DNA of 32,646 nt from Betaproteobacteria bacterium (GCA_029863065.1 JAOTWE010000007.1:1-32646), one strand, 5' to 3'. Numbered from the stretch's first letter, positions 8,270-17,012 are shown. The notes: a model not told the origin generated them from the sequence alone. Made by a program: numbers and translations.

Positions 8270-8740
8270 CTAGGCGATGATGAACAGCGGCTGGCCGAAC
8301 TCCACCGGCTGGCCGTTCTCGACCAGGATGGCCTTGATGACCCCAGTGGCGTCGGCCTCGATCTCGTTCATCAGCTTCATGGCCTCGATGATGCACACCG
8401 TCTCGCCGGCCTTGATGCTCTGCCCGACCTCGACGAACGCCTTCGCTTCCGGCGAGGCCGAGCGGTAGAAGGTGCCGACCATCGGCGCCTTGAGCACGTG
8501 ACCTTCCTGCACCGGCTCCTCGGCCGCGGCAGCGGCGGCAGCCGCAGCGGAGCCAGGGGCTGGGCCGGCTGCAGCCGGGGTGGCTGGTGCCGCCGCCGGG
8601 GCGGCCGGGGCAAGCGGCGTCACCGTCGCCTCGCCGCCCTTCACGATCTTCACCTTCTCCTCGCCCTCAGTGATTTCGAGCTCGGCGATGCCGGACTCCT
8701 GCACGAGGTCGATAAGCTTCTTCAACTTGCGCAGATCCAT
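8270..8740 (-). CDS. accB: Biotin carboxyl carrier protein of acetyl-CoA carboxylase
   Basis: A 156-residue carrier protein. The start [12 protein letters not shown] is preceded by a strong GGGGGAGGA Shine-Dalgarno; the frame is open upstream but without family similarity. The N-terminal helix is followed by an Ala/Pro-rich flexible linker (about 43-75, including an unbroken run of nine alanines), then the biotinyl domain with [10 protein letters not shown] and the biotinylation site EAMKLMNE, K122. It accepts biotin from BirA and delivers the carboxyl group to the AccA/AccD carboxyltransferase, which is not in this window. Confidence 0.96.
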   Translation of the reverse strand: MDLRKLKKLIDLVQESGIAELEITEGEEKVKIVKGGEATVTPLAPAAPAAAPATPAAAGPAPGSAAAAAAAAAEEPVQEGHVLKAPMVGTFYRSASPEAKAFVEVGQSIKAGETVCIIEAMKLMNEIEADATGVIKAILVENGQPVEFGQPLFIIA

Positions 8741-8789
8741 GGTGTTTCCTCCCCCGGCGGCCTGGCAGGCCGCCGCGCGCACGCCGGGC

Positions 8790-9260
8790 CTAGGCCCGGC
8801 CGCTTCCTTTGAGGCGCCCGATGGCGTACTCGAGCGCAAGGTCGTAGCCGCTGCTGCCGAGACCGAGAATCGAGCCGACCGCCACGGCGGTGAAATGCGA
8901 ATGGGCGCGCCACGGTTCGCGCGCGTGGATGTTCGACAGGTGCACCTCGAGGAACGGTATCTGCACCGCTGTCAGCGCGTCCCGCAGGGCGATGCTGGAG
9001 TAGGTAAACGCAGCCGGATTGAGAATGATGAAGCCGATGCGCTCGCGCTTCGCCTGTTGCACGCGGTCGACCGCCACCCCTTCATGGTTGGTCTGCAGGC
9101 ATTCGAGCTTCACGCCCGCGGCCTTTGCGCGCGCTGCAAGGCGCCGCTCGATCTGCGGCAGCGTGTCGCGGCCGTACAGGTGCGGCTCGCGCGTGCCGAG
9201 CAGATTGAGGTTCGGGCCGTTCAACAGCAGGACAGACTGCGATTTGATAGACTTGGCCAT
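8790..9260 (-). CDS. aroQ: Type II 3-dehydroquinate dehydratase
   Basis: A 156-residue flavodoxin-like dehydratase of the shikimate pathway. It starts at [13 protein letters not shown], seven codons inside the longer open frame, because a GGGAAAA purine run sits just upstream. Family motifs present: [13 protein letters not shown] with the lid arginine R24 and tyrosine Y29, TNHEG (58-61 region), NPAAFTYSS, and [14 protein letters not shown] with the catalytic histidine H107. It is the first gene of the aroQ-accB-accC-prmA-DUF3426-kinase block, and a TATATT hexamer with a GC-rich discriminator lies 20 bases upstream. aroE, another shikimate enzyme, is elsewhere in the window at 14841. Confidence 0.95.
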   Translation of the reverse strand: MAKSIKSQSVLLLNGPNLNLLGTREPHLYGRDTLPQIERRLAARAKAAGVKLECLQTNHEGVAVDRVQQAKRERIGFIILNPAAFTYSSIALRDALTAVQIPFLEVHLSNIHAREPWRAHSHFTAVAVGSILGLGSSGYDLALEYAIGRLKGSGRA

Positions 9261-9279
9261 TTTTCCCGGAAGAAGCTGC

Positions 9280-9285
9280 AATATA
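9280..9285 (-). promoter_or_regulatory. Candidate -10 element for the aroQ-accBC-prmA block
   Basis: On the minus strand TATATT followed by GCAGC, ending 20 bases before the aroQ ATG. It is the most AT-rich hexamer in the 117-bp gap and has the same form (TAnnnT plus GC-rich discriminator) as other candidate promoters in this window. The -35 region is poor. Confidence 0.45.
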
Positions 9286-9377
9286 GCCGAAATTGCCGTC
9301 GGTCCGGCTTTACGGAGCGGGGCACATTATCGCCCAGTGTGCGCCCCAATGACACGATGTCACACGTTAGAAGCTAT

Positions 9378-10007
9378 TTATCCGCTTTTCGCCGAAGATG
9401 GCCCCGTTTTCGCCACAAGTTGTCCCACCTCAGCGATTCCGGCGCGCTCTACGACCCGTCCAGCCTGTGAAGTTTTTAACGCCAGACGCTCATCCCGGGG
9501 ATCGAAAACCTGCAGGCGCAACGGCGCGCCTTGCCAATCCAGCTTGAACACGCTCACCGAGCGTGCCCGGTCGCCGGCGAAGCGCCGTCCCTCGGCCGTG
9601 TCGAAGGCAAGATTGCGCTCGAGCAGGAATAGCTCCACGTCCTTCGTACTCTCCGGAAACAGCTGCAGCTCTATCTCCGCATAGGGGCCGGCGAGGCCCG
9701 TGAGCACTGGCCCGGTAAGGTACGGGCTGAAGTGCGCGAGCGCGCGCATGGCGTCGAGCGCGACGCGGCGCAGTTCGGCGATCAATTCGGGGTGCTCCTC
9801 GGCCTGATAGAGGTCACGGTAGGCGCGCAGCTCGGCCTCGATCTCGTGATTGGCGGGCAGCGCCTCGGTGCCGGGCGCCCCGAGCTGGCGCGCAGCCTTT
9901 CTCTTGGCGAGCGCGAAATCGTCGATGCCGTCCTCAGCCATCAGGCGGGCGGCAGCGGCGGCGATGCGCACGCGCATGCCGTTCTGCCGCGAATTCGAGC
10001 GGCTCAT
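9378..10007 (-). CDS. Conserved hypothetical protein, possibly nucleotidyltransferase-like
   Basis: A 209-residue soluble protein starting MSRSNSRQNGMRVRIAAA. I do not recognise it with certainty. The N-terminal 40 residues are basic and helical (ARLMAEDGIDDFALAKRKAA). The middle segment (HFSPYLTGPVLTGLAGPYAE, then IELQLFPESTKDVELFLLER) has a G-containing loop before alternating strands that resembles the nucleotidyltransferase fold, but the usual GS..D catalytic pair is not clear. It is divergent from mpl, with 68 bp between starts. A TATGAT hexamer at 10022-10017 ends 10 bases before its ATG, suggesting a near-leaderless transcript. Confidence 0.7.
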   Translation of the reverse strand: MSRSNSRQNGMRVRIAAAAARLMAEDGIDDFALAKRKAARQLGAPGTEALPANHEIEAELRAYRDLYQAEEHPELIAELRRVALDAMRALAHFSPYLTGPVLTGLAGPYAEIELQLFPESTKDVELFLLERNLAFDTAEGRRFAGDRARSVSVFKLDWQGAPLRLQVFDPRDERLALKTSQAGRVVERAGIAEVGQLVAKTGPSSAKSG

Positions 10008-10016
10008 AGCCGGGGC

Positions 10017-10022
10017 ATCATA
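10017..10022 (-). promoter_or_regulatory. Candidate -10 element of the hypothetical gene at 9378-10007
   Basis: On the minus strand TATGAT followed by GCCCC. It ends 10 bases upstream of the ATG with no Shine-Dalgarno between. Confidence 0.35.
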
Positions 10023-10048
10023 GCGCAACGCCTTAAGGGGTCATCGCG

Positions 10049-10054
10049 TACAAT
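10049..10054 (+). promoter_or_regulatory. Candidate -10 element of mpl
   Basis: TACAAT followed by CGCCGCCC, 22 bases before the mpl ATG. It has the TAnAAT-plus-GC-discriminator form seen before several genes in this window. Confidence 0.45.
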
Positions 10055-10075
10055 CGCCGCCCTTCCTCCCCCGCC

Positions 10076-11440
10076 ATGGCCGCACACCTGCACATCCTGG
10101 GCATCTGCGGCACGTTCATGGGCGGCCTGGCGGCGATCGCGCGGCAGGCGGGCCTGCGCGTCACGGGCTGCGATGCGAACGTGTACCCGCCAATGAGCTC
10201 GCAGCTCGCCGCGCTCGGCATCGAGCTGACCGAAGGCTACGGCGCTGGGCAGCTCGCGCTGGCGCCGGATCTCTGGGTCATCGGCAACGTGGTGACGCGC
10301 GGCAATCCGCTCATGGAGGCGATCCTCGATTCGGGCCGGCGCTATGTATCCGGGCCGCAGTGGCTTGCCGAGCACGTGTTGGCGGGCCGCCATGTGCTGG
10401 CGGTGGCGGGGACCCACGGCAAGACCGGCACTGCGGCGATGCTCGCCTGGATCCTGGAGCACGCCGGGCGCAAGCCGGGCTTCCTGATCGGCGGTCTGCC
10501 GGCCAACTTCGGCGTCAGCGCCCGGTTGGGCGAATCCGACCTGTTCGTCATCGAGGCCGACGAATATGACACCGCATTCTTCGACAAGCGCTCCAAATTC
10601 GTCCACTACGGGGCCAAGACCACGGTTTTGAACAACTTGGAGTTCGATCATGCAGACATCTTCGACGATCTTGCAGCGATCGAACGTCAATTTCACAACT
10701 TCGTACGGATACTGCCATCTTCCGGGCTGATTGTGTTGAACGGCAAGGACGAAGATCTGGAGCGAGTGCTTACCCAGGGCTGCTGGACCCCGGTGGAACG
10801 CTTCGGCACAGAAAGCGGGTGGCAGGCCGGTGCGCCCGATGCTGACCAGGGCTTCGAGGTGCGGCTGCAGGGCCGGACACTCGGACGCGTACGCTGGACC
10901 CAGGCGGGCGAGCACAACCGCCTGAACGCGCTGGCGGCGATCGCCGCGGCGCGCCATGTCGGTGTGGAGCCTGCCGCCGCGATCGAAGCCCTGGCGAGCT
11001 ACCAGGGCGTGCGGCGGCGTCTCGAACTGCGCGGCACGGCGCGCGGCGTGTCCATCTACGACGATTTCGCGCACCATCCGACGGCGATCGCCGCGGCGCT
11101 CGAAGGCTTGCGCTCAATGGCCGGCACCGCGCGCATCCTTGCCGTGCTCGAGCCGCGCTCCAACACCATGAAACTCGGCGTGATGAAGGATCGGCTGGCG
11201 GCGAGCCTCGCCGGCGCCGACCGGGTCTACGTGTATGCGGCGGGCCTGGGCTGGGACGCGGGGACGGCGCTGAAGCCCCTAGGGGAGCGCGCGCGCAGCT
11301 TCGAGCAGCTCGACGCGCTGGTGGCAGCGATCGCCGCCGAGGCGCGCCCCGGGGACCACGTGCTCGTCATGTCAAACGGCGCGTTTGGCGGAGTGCACGG
11401 CAAGCTGCTCGCGGCCATCGGCAGCCAGGCCGCGGCATGA
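10076..11440 (+). CDS. mpl: UDP-MurNAc:L-Ala-gamma-D-Glu-meso-DAP ligase (peptidoglycan recycling)
   Basis: A 454-residue Mur-ligase family enzyme that reattaches recycled murein tripeptide to UDP-MurNAc. The N-terminal dinucleotide-like domain (HILGICGTFMGGLAAIA) is followed by the ATP-binding loop GTHGKTGT (112-119). The central Mpl signature includes IEADEYDTAFFDKRSKF and LNNLEFDHADIF, and YDDFAHHPTAI occurs in the C-terminal domain. The IEADEYDTAFFDKRSK string separates Mpl from MurC. Length is normal. It overlaps yqiA by ATGA and is the first gene of a plus-strand run extending to mtgA. Confidence 0.96.
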   Translation: MAAHLHILGICGTFMGGLAAIARQAGLRVTGCDANVYPPMSSQLAALGIELTEGYGAGQLALAPDLWVIGNVVTRGNPLMEAILDSGRRYVSGPQWLAEHVLAGRHVLAVAGTHGKTGTAAMLAWILEHAGRKPGFLIGGLPANFGVSARLGESDLFVIEADEYDTAFFDKRSKFVHYGAKTTVLNNLEFDHADIFDDLAAIERQFHNFVRILPSSGLIVLNGKDEDLERVLTQGCWTPVERFGTESGWQAGAPDADQGFEVRLQGRTLGRVRWTQAGEHNRLNALAAIAAARHVGVEPAAAIEALASYQGVRRRLELRGTARGVSIYDDFAHHPTAIAAALEGLRSMAGTARILAVLEPRSNTMKLGVMKDRLAASLAGADRVYVYAAGLGWDAGTALKPLGERARSFEQLDALVAAIAAEARPGDHVLVMSNGAFGGVHGKLLAAIGSQAAA

Positions 11441-12000
11441 TTGTTTATCTGCACGGCTTCAATTCCTCGCCCCGGTCCCACAAGGCGCAGATACTGGCCC
11501 GGTTCATGGCCGAGCGCGGCCTTGGCGATCGCTGCGCCTGCCCGGCGCTGCCGCCGCTCGCCACCGACGCCATCGCCGCGATCGAGGCGCTGATGGCGCG
11601 GCACTCGGGGGCGCGCTTCTGCTTTCTCGGCTCGTCGCTGGGCGGCTACTACGCCACCTATCTCGTGGAAAAGCACGCGATGAAGGCGGTGCTGGTCAAT
11701 CCTGCGATCGACCCCCACGTCGGCCTGCGCGTCTACCTTGGCGAGCAGAAGAATCTGCATACCGGCGAGCCCTATGAACTTACGGAAGCCCACCTGCAGG
11801 ATTGGCAGAAGCTCTGGGTGCCGCGCATCACGCCGTCCCGCTACCTGCTGATCGTGGAGACGGGCGACGAAGTTCTGGACTACCGCCGGGCGCTGGCGCG
11901 CTACCGCGACGCCGACCAGGTGGTGGTGCCGGGCGGCGATCACAGCTTGCAGAGTTTCCCGCAGCACCTGCCGCGCATCCTCGCCTTCGCGGAGCCCTGA
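11437..12000 (+). CDS. yqiA: YqiA family alpha/beta-hydrolase (esterase)
   Basis: A 187-residue small alpha/beta-hydrolase. The oxyanion segment is at YLHGFNSSPRSHKA, the nucleophile elbow is GSSLGG with S67, the acid is probably in VETGDEVLDYR, and the catalytic histidine is in GGDHSLQSF near the C-terminus. E. coli YqiA hydrolyses short acyl esters such as palmitoyl-CoA and p-nitrophenyl butyrate; its physiological substrate is unsettled. It starts in the mpl stop (ATGA) and ends one base before the next ATG, so it is translated as part of the same unit. Confidence 0.9.
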   Translation: MIVYLHGFNSSPRSHKAQILARFMAERGLGDRCACPALPPLATDAIAAIEALMARHSGARFCFLGSSLGGYYATYLVEKHAMKAVLVNPAIDPHVGLRVYLGEQKNLHTGEPYELTEAHLQDWQKLWVPRITPSRYLLIVETGDEVLDYRRALARYRDADQVVVPGGDHSLQSFPQHLPRILAFAEP

Positions 12001-12001
12001 G

Positions 12002-13885
12002 ATGCATGTGCTCTACGAGGAAGACGGCGATTTCAAGGTCGGAAGCGTGCTCGCGCAGGCGCCGGCGTCATTCCAAGTCGAAAGCCCGCACGGCCGTCGC
12101 TCCAAGGTGAAAGCGGCGTCGGTGCTGCTGCGCTTCGAGCGGCCCGGCGGCGCCGAACTGCTCGAAGCGGCGAACCGGTTCGCCGCCGGCCTGGACACTG
12201 ACTTCCTCTGGCAGTGCTGCGGCGCCGACGAGTTCGGCTTCGAGGCGCTGGCGCGCGAGTATGTGGGGCGGGAACCGAGCCCTCCAGAGGCGGCGGGGGT
12301 GCTGCTGAAGCTGCACTCGGCGCCGATGTACTTTCACCGGCGCGGGCGCGGCCGCTACCAGGCGGCCCCGGCGGAAACGCTCAAGCTCGCGCTCGCTTCA
12401 GCCGAGAAGAAGAAGCGCGCCCTCGAGCAAATCGCGAACTGGGCGGAAAGCCTGGCGCGCGGCGAATGCCCGCCGGAAATCGCGCGCCTGCGCGACGAGC
12501 TGCTGTACGCGCCCGACCGCAACAAGCCCGAGACCAAGGCGTTCGAGCAGGCCTGCCAGGCGAGCGGGCTGACGCCGGCGCATCTCCTTGAGCGCTGCGG
12601 CCTCATCGCCGACGCCCATGACTACCACCTGAACCGCTTCCTGTTCGAGTTCTACCCGCACGGCACGGCGTTCCCGCCGCACGAGGTGCCCGAGCCGCCG
12701 GCCGACCTGCCGCTCGCCACGGCGCAGGCATTCAGCCTGGATGACGCCGAGACCACGGAAATCGACGACGCGTTCTCGCTCACCCGCGTGTCGGACGAAG
12801 AGTGGCGCGTCGGCATCCACATCGCCGCGCCGGCGCTGGTCTTCGCGCCCGGCTCGGCGCTCGATGCCCTGGCACGCGAGCGGCTGTCCACCGCGTACAT
12901 GCCGGGCTTCAAGGTCACGATGCTGCCGCCGGACGTGATCGCGCGCTACTCGCTCGACGCCGGCGCGGAGCGCGCGGTCTTATCGCTGTACCTGAACGTG
13001 TCGGCGGCGGATCTCGCGGTGCGCGGCCACCACTCGCGGCTGGAGCGCGTGCGCGTCGCCGCCAACCTGCGCCATGGCGCGGTCGCCGCCCTGGATGCGG
13101 CTTTCGAAGCGGGCACCGAGGCGGGCGTGCCGTACGAGGAGGAACTGCGCACGCTGTGGAAGATCGCCGAAGCGCTCGAGCGGCGCCGCGGCAAGCCGAG
13201 CGTCAATGCGGCGGTGCTGGATTACAGCTTTCGCATCGAGGCCGGGCGCGTGCGCATCGAGCCGCGCCGGCGCGGCGCGCCGCTCGACAAGCTGGTCTCG
13301 GAGCTCATGATCCTCGCCAACGCCACCTGGGGCGAACTGCTCGCCGAGCGCGACATCGCCGCCCTGTACCGCGTGCAGTCTTCGGGCAAGGTGCGCATGA
13401 GTGTGCACGCCGAGGCGCACGAAGGGCTCGGGCTCGCGTGCTACGCATGGATGAGCTCGCCGCTGCGCCGTTACGTCGACCTCGTCAACCAGTGGCAGCT
13501 GGTGGCGGCGCTCAGTGCGCGCAAGCCGCCCTTCGCGCGCACCTCCGAAGTGCTGCTTGGGGCGCTGCGCGCTTTCGAGGTGACCCACGCACGCTTCGAT
13601 GAGTACCAGCGCATCATGGAGAACTACTGGTGCCTGCGGTGGCTGCTGCAGGAGGCGGTGGCCGAGGCCAATGCCGTGGTGGTGCGCGAGAATCTGGTGC
13701 GATTCGAAAACCTGCCGCTGTCGGCGCGCGTGCCGTCGCTGCCGGCGCTCGAGCCGGGAACGCGCGTGCGCCTCGCCATCGACTCCGTGGACCTGCTGGA
13801 ACGCAGCCTTGCGTGCACCTACCGCGAGACGCTGCAGCCCGGCAGTGGCGAAGCGCCGCCGGGCGATGAGCGCGAAGATCGCTAA
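12002..13885 (+). CDS. RNB-domain exoribonuclease (RNase II/R family)
   Basis: A 627-residue protein. A short OB-like N-terminal segment precedes a helical region and the RNB catalytic domain (about 240-540). The active-site string FSLDDAETTEIDDAF aligns with the magnesium-binding aspartates of RNase II, with glutamate at the second ligand position (D207 in E. coli) as in several RNB homologues. The later RRYVDLVNQWQL segment is also typical. A short S1-like domain closes the protein (NLPLSARVPSLP onward). It is shorter than RNase R and lacks its basic tail, so it is probably an RNase II-type 3'-5' exonuclease. The ATG lies one base after the yqiA stop. Confidence 0.88.
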   Translation: MHVLYEEDGDFKVGSVLAQAPASFQVESPHGRRSKVKAASVLLRFERPGGAELLEAANRFAAGLDTDFLWQCCGADEFGFEALAREYVGREPSPPEAAGVLLKLHSAPMYFHRRGRGRYQAAPAETLKLALASAEKKKRALEQIANWAESLARGECPPEIARLRDELLYAPDRNKPETKAFEQACQASGLTPAHLLERCGLIADAHDYHLNRFLFEFYPHGTAFPPHEVPEPPADLPLATAQAFSLDDAETTEIDDAFSLTRVSDEEWRVGIHIAAPALVFAPGSALDALARERLSTAYMPGFKVTMLPPDVIARYSLDAGAERAVLSLYLNVSAADLAVRGHHSRLERVRVAANLRHGAVAALDAAFEAGTEAGVPYEEELRTLWKIAEALERRRGKPSVNAAVLDYSFRIEAGRVRIEPRRRGAPLDKLVSELMILANATWGELLAERDIAALYRVQSSGKVRMSVHAEAHEGLGLACYAWMSSPLRRYVDLVNQWQLVAALSARKPPFARTSEVLLGALRAFEVTHARFDEYQRIMENYWCLRWLLQEAVAEANAVVVRENLVRFENLPLSARVPSLPALEPGTRVRLAIDSVDLLERSLACTYRETLQPGSGEAPPGDEREDR

Positions 13886-13890
13886 AGCCC

Positions 13891-13896
13891 TAGAAT
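13891..13896 (+). promoter_or_regulatory. Candidate -10 element before the TonB-like gene
   Basis: TAGAAT followed by GGCGGC. It overlaps the first possible start codon (ATG 13895). If it is used, translation must begin further downstream, for example at the GTG at 13919. Confidence 0.4.
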
Positions 13897-14836
13897 GGCG
13901 GCGATTTATCGCCTCGAGGTGCCATTGCAGGGAGCCGTAGCGACCCGCATTCCGGGCGCGGCCGAAATCTGGTCCGGGCTCGACCATCAGTCTCGCGTCC
14001 TGACCGCGGCGGTGGTGGCGTCGCTCCTGCTGCACGCGGTCCTGCTCTCGGTGCACTTCAAGTTTCCGGCGGACTTGCGCTGGCGCAGCAGCGAGCCGGC
14101 TCTCGACGTGATCCTCGTCAATGCCCGCACTCGGCAGCGCCCGTCGCGCAGCGACGCGTTGGCGCAGGCGAACCTCGACGGCGGCGGCGATACCGAACAG
14201 GCGCGGCGCGCGAAATCGCCGCTGCCGGTGATCGACCCGCGAACGCCAGGACGGGATCTGGCGAAGGCCGAGCGGCGCATGCGCGAGCTCGAGGTCGAGC
14301 AGCGAAAGCTCCTGGCGCAGTCGCGCCGGCCGGCGCCACGCGTGCCCGCGGTCGGTGAGCGCCCTGCGCCCGCGGACGATTCCGCACCGCCGCGCGGGGG
14401 GCGCGATCTCGAAGACCTGTCGCTCATCGCCATGCGCCTGCAGGCGGAGATCAGCCGCAACCTGGATGCCTATCAGAAGCGTCCGCGCAAGAAATTCATC
14501 GGCGCCAGCGCCGTCGAGTACCGCTTCGCGCAGTACGAGGAGGACTGGCGGCGCAAGGTGGAGCGCGTGGGGACGGTGAACTACCCGTCGGCCGCACGCG
14601 GCAAGCTCTATGGCAATCTGCGCTTGACGGTGACGCTGCGTGCCGACGGCAATGTCGAGGCGGTGGAGCTCGACCGCTCCTCGGGCCTGAAAGTGCTCGA
14701 CGACGCCGCGTTCCGGATCGTGCGCATGGCATCGCCCTACGCGGCGTTCCCGCCGCAGATCCGCCGCGACACCGACCTGCTGGTGATCACGCGCACCTGG
14801 TTCTTCGGCCGCGGCGATCGGCTCTGGACCGAATAG
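13895..14836 (+). CDS. TonB-like energy-transducer family protein
   Basis: Up to 313 residues; the in-frame GTG at 13919 is an alternative start that would remove eight residues. A single transmembrane helix at about 36-56 carries the SxxxH motif (S43, H47) that TonB uses to contact ExbB/ExbD. A long charged, Pro/Arg-rich periplasmic linker follows, then a C-terminal domain with FAQYEEDWRRKVERVGTVNY, YGNLRLTVTLRADGNVEAV and FPPQIRRDTDLLVITRTWFF, the usual TonB C-terminal pattern. It probably transmits proton-motive energy to outer-membrane receptors. No exbBD or receptor gene is adjacent, so its partners are unknown. aroE follows after 4 bp. Confidence 0.88.
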   Translation: MAAIYRLEVPLQGAVATRIPGAAEIWSGLDHQSRVLTAAVVASLLLHAVLLSVHFKFPADLRWRSSEPALDVILVNARTRQRPSRSDALAQANLDGGGDTEQARRAKSPLPVIDPRTPGRDLAKAERRMRELEVEQRKLLAQSRRPAPRVPAVGERPAPADDSAPPRGGRDLEDLSLIAMRLQAEISRNLDAYQKRPRKKFIGASAVEYRFAQYEEDWRRKVERVGTVNYPSAARGKLYGNLRLTVTLRADGNVEAVELDRSSGLKVLDDAAFRIVRMASPYAAFPPQIRRDTDLLVITRTWFFGRGDRLWTE

Positions 14837-14840
14837 CGCC

Positions 14841-15641
14841 GTGCCGGACCGCTATGCGGTGATCGGCCACCCGGTCGCCCATTCCAAATCTCCGTGGATC
14901 CATGCGCAGTTCGCGCGCGCCACCGGCGAGGACATCGCGTATGACGCGATCGACGCGCCGCCCGACGCGTTCGTCGCGGAGGTGGAGAAGTTCCGCGCGG
15001 CAGGCGGCAAGGGACTGAACGTCACGCTGCCGTTCAAGGAACAGGCGTTCCGCTACTGCGCCGGCAGCACCGCGCGCGCCGCGGCGGCGCAAGCCGTGAA
15101 CACGTTGCTGCTCGACCGCGAGCAACCGTTCGGCGACAACACCGACGGCGTCGGGCTGGTGCGCGATCTCACGGCCAATCTCGCACGGAACCTGGTGGGC
15201 GTGCAGGTGCTCCTGCTCGGCGCGGGGGGTGCCGCACAGGGCGTGCTGGCGCCGCTCGCCGCGGCGGGTGCGGCCGCCATCGTCGTCGCCAATCGCACGC
15301 CGGCGCGCGCGCAGGCGCTCGCCGCGCGCGTGCCGGGTGTCCTCGCCTGCGGCTTCGACGCGCTCGGCGGCCGCGCCTTCGACCTCGTGGTGAACGCCAC
15401 TTCCGCGGGATTGAGCGGCGAGCTGCCGCGCCTGCCGCAGGGGCTGTTTCGCGCCGGCGCGCTGGCCTACGACATGCTCTACGGCCGCGACACCGAGTTC
15501 CTCGCCATGGCGCGCGCCGCCGGCGCGGCGACCAGCGACGGCCTGGGCATGCTGGTCGAGCAGGCCGCGGAATCCTTTCTCGTCTGGCGCGGCGTGCGGC
15601 CGGACACGCGCCCGGTGCTCGCCGCGCTGCGCGCGTACTAG
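14841..15641 (+). CDS. aroE: Shikimate dehydrogenase
   Basis: A 266-residue NADP-dependent enzyme reducing 3-dehydroshikimate to shikimate. It starts with GTG (MPDRYAVIGHPVAHSKSP). The substrate site is visible in SKSP, NVTLPFK (catalytic K66) and GDNTDGVG (D102). The nucleotide-binding loop is LLLGAGGAAQGVL, and VVANRTPARAQAL is the expected NADP phosphate-binding stretch. The C-terminal GLGMLVEQAAESF is also conserved. It sits 4 bp after the TonB-like gene and 3 bp before mtgA, so the three are probably one transcript. Confidence 0.96.
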   Translation: MPDRYAVIGHPVAHSKSPWIHAQFARATGEDIAYDAIDAPPDAFVAEVEKFRAAGGKGLNVTLPFKEQAFRYCAGSTARAAAAQAVNTLLLDREQPFGDNTDGVGLVRDLTANLARNLVGVQVLLLGAGGAAQGVLAPLAAAGAAAIVVANRTPARAQALAARVPGVLACGFDALGGRAFDLVVNATSAGLSGELPRLPQGLFRAGALAYDMLYGRDTEFLAMARAAGAATSDGLGMLVEQAAESFLVWRGVRPDTRPVLAALRAY

Positions 15642-15644
15642 GCG

Positions 15645-16352
15645 ATGCTGCGCGCCCTGCGCCGCGCCTGGCGAATCGCCGGCTTCACGCTGGTCGCGCT
15701 GGTCGTCGCGGCACCCGTGATGCAGGCCTGGTACTACGCGCACATCCTCTGGTGGGCGCACAACGCGCCTTCCAGCACCGCCTTCATGGAACGCCGGCTC
15801 GAGCAGATGCGCGAGTCGAATCCCAGGGCGCGCCTGCGCCACCAGTGGGTCCCTTACGCGCGCATCTCGGACGAGCTCAAACGCGCGGTGGTGGCCGCCG
15901 AAGACGCCAAGTTTCTCGACCACGAGGGCTTTGACTGGGAGGCGATCCAGAAGGCGATGGAGAAGAACGAGCGCCGGGGCAGGGTGGTGGCGGGCGCCTC
16001 CACCATCAGCCAGCAGCTGGCGAAGAACCTGTTCCTGTCGGGCCAGCGCTCGTGGCTGCGCAAGGCGCAGGAAGCGATCATCACCGCAATGCTCGAGCAC
16101 GCCATGGAAAAACGTCGCATCCTGGAGCTGTATCTGAACTTTGCCGAGTGGGGCGACGGGGTGTTCGGCGCGGAAGCCGCGGCGCGCTACCACTTCGGCG
16201 TGCCGGCGGCGCGCCTGGATGCCGCGCAGGCGGTCTGGCTCGCCGCCATCCTGCCTAGCCCGCGGCGCTACGTGGGCGGCGCGCGCACCGAATACCTGGA
16301 GAGCCGCATCGACACCATCCGCCGGCGCATGGCGGACGCGCAAATCCCCTGA
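15645..16352 (+). CDS. mtgA: Monofunctional biosynthetic peptidoglycan transglycosylase
   Basis: A 235-residue GT51 glycosyltransferase that polymerises lipid II into glycan strands. One N-terminal membrane anchor lies at about 11-28. The family motifs are present in order: VVAAEDAKFLDHEGFDW with catalytic E86, GASTISQQLAKNLFLS, and KRRILELYLNFAEWGDGVFG. There is no transpeptidase domain, and the length matches MtgA. Its TGA stop lies directly against the stop of the convergent GNAT gene, together forming TGATCA. Confidence 0.96.
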   Translation: MLRALRRAWRIAGFTLVALVVAAPVMQAWYYAHILWWAHNAPSSTAFMERRLEQMRESNPRARLRHQWVPYARISDELKRAVVAAEDAKFLDHEGFDWEAIQKAMEKNERRGRVVAGASTISQQLAKNLFLSGQRSWLRKAQEAIITAMLEHAMEKRRILELYLNFAEWGDGVFGAEAAARYHFGVPAARLDAAQAVWLAAILPSPRRYVGGARTEYLESRIDTIRRRMADAQIP

Positions 16353-16967
16353 TCAGGATTTCGGCGGCGGCGCTGCTTTGGGCGGGCTGAGCGGTGGAAC
16401 GGTGAGCACGCCTGCGAGGATGAGACGCCGCGCTACGTCGAACTGCGACTTTAGGGCGTAATCGAACAGTCCCAGGCGCTCGTCGAACAGCGCCTGCGCG
16501 ATGCTCGCCGGGCTTGCCGGCGGCAGTTCGAGCCGCGCGTCCGCCTCGCCGCTTTCGGCGACGACGCGCATGCCCTGCTTGCGCGCCAAGTGCACCATGG
16601 TGCCGTTCTCGGCGAGGCAGTGCATGAACAGCGCGCCGATGCCCCAGTTGCGCGCGTGCCCGTGCGAGCGCGACACGAGCGCCGCGCCGATGCCGCGGCC
16701 GCGGTGGGCGGGCAGGACCGAAACGCCGAGCTCGGCGTGAGCGTCGGCGCGCGCGAGGTGCGCGGCGCCGGCCAGCTGCAGTCGGTCGTCGAACACGCCA
16801 AAGACGACGTCGCGCGCAAAATCGACGCGCGCCACGTACTCATCGATCGCCGCATCGGCGAGGACGATGCCGAAGCGCAGGCGCCGGTCCCCGGCGTCGA
16901 GCGCGCGCAGGTGCGTCGCGAATTTCGCGCGCTCCAGTCTGGGCAGTTCCCGGGTGACGATGCGCAT
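16353..16967 (-). CDS. GNAT family N-acetyltransferase
   Basis: A 204-residue acetyltransferase-like protein. Motif A, which binds acetyl-CoA, is recognisable as SVLPAHRGRGIGAALVSRSH, preceded by the beta strand AHAELGVSV and followed by IGALFMHCLAENGTMVHLAR. The C-terminal part (about 150-204) is family-specific and ends in a Pro/Lys tail. The substrate is unknown. It follows hemL on the same strand after 45 bp and may be co-transcribed with it. Confidence 0.83.
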   Translation of the reverse strand: MRIVTRELPRLERAKFATHLRALDAGDRRLRFGIVLADAAIDEYVARVDFARDVVFGVFDDRLQLAGAAHLARADAHAELGVSVLPAHRGRGIGAALVSRSHGHARNWGIGALFMHCLAENGTMVHLARKQGMRVVAESGEADARLELPPASPASIAQALFDERLGLFDYALKSQFDVARRLILAGVLTVPPLSPPKAAPPPKS

Positions 16968-17012
16968 GGCGAGTTCGACAGGCCATTGTCTCGCAAAGTT
17001 CGTGCCGGGAAA

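Noticed and set aside
6952-8280. A 442-codon plus-strand open frame opposite accC
   Set aside because: Shadow of accC; the repetitive His/Asp/Gly/Val-rich product is typical of antisense frames.
8490-8620. Long alanine-codon repeat inside accB as a possible tandem repeat element
   Set aside because: It encodes the Ala/Pro-rich flexible linker that AccB proteins normally have in this position.
12740-12780. Loss of a catalytic aspartate in the RNB protein (EIDD instead of DMDD)
   Set aside because: Glutamate at this position occurs in other RNB family members and the remaining aspartates are kept, so inactivity is not supported.
14787-16343. A 518-codon minus-strand open frame opposite aroE and mtgA
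   Set aside because: Both sense genes have complete motifs and normal lengths; the antisense product shows no family signature.
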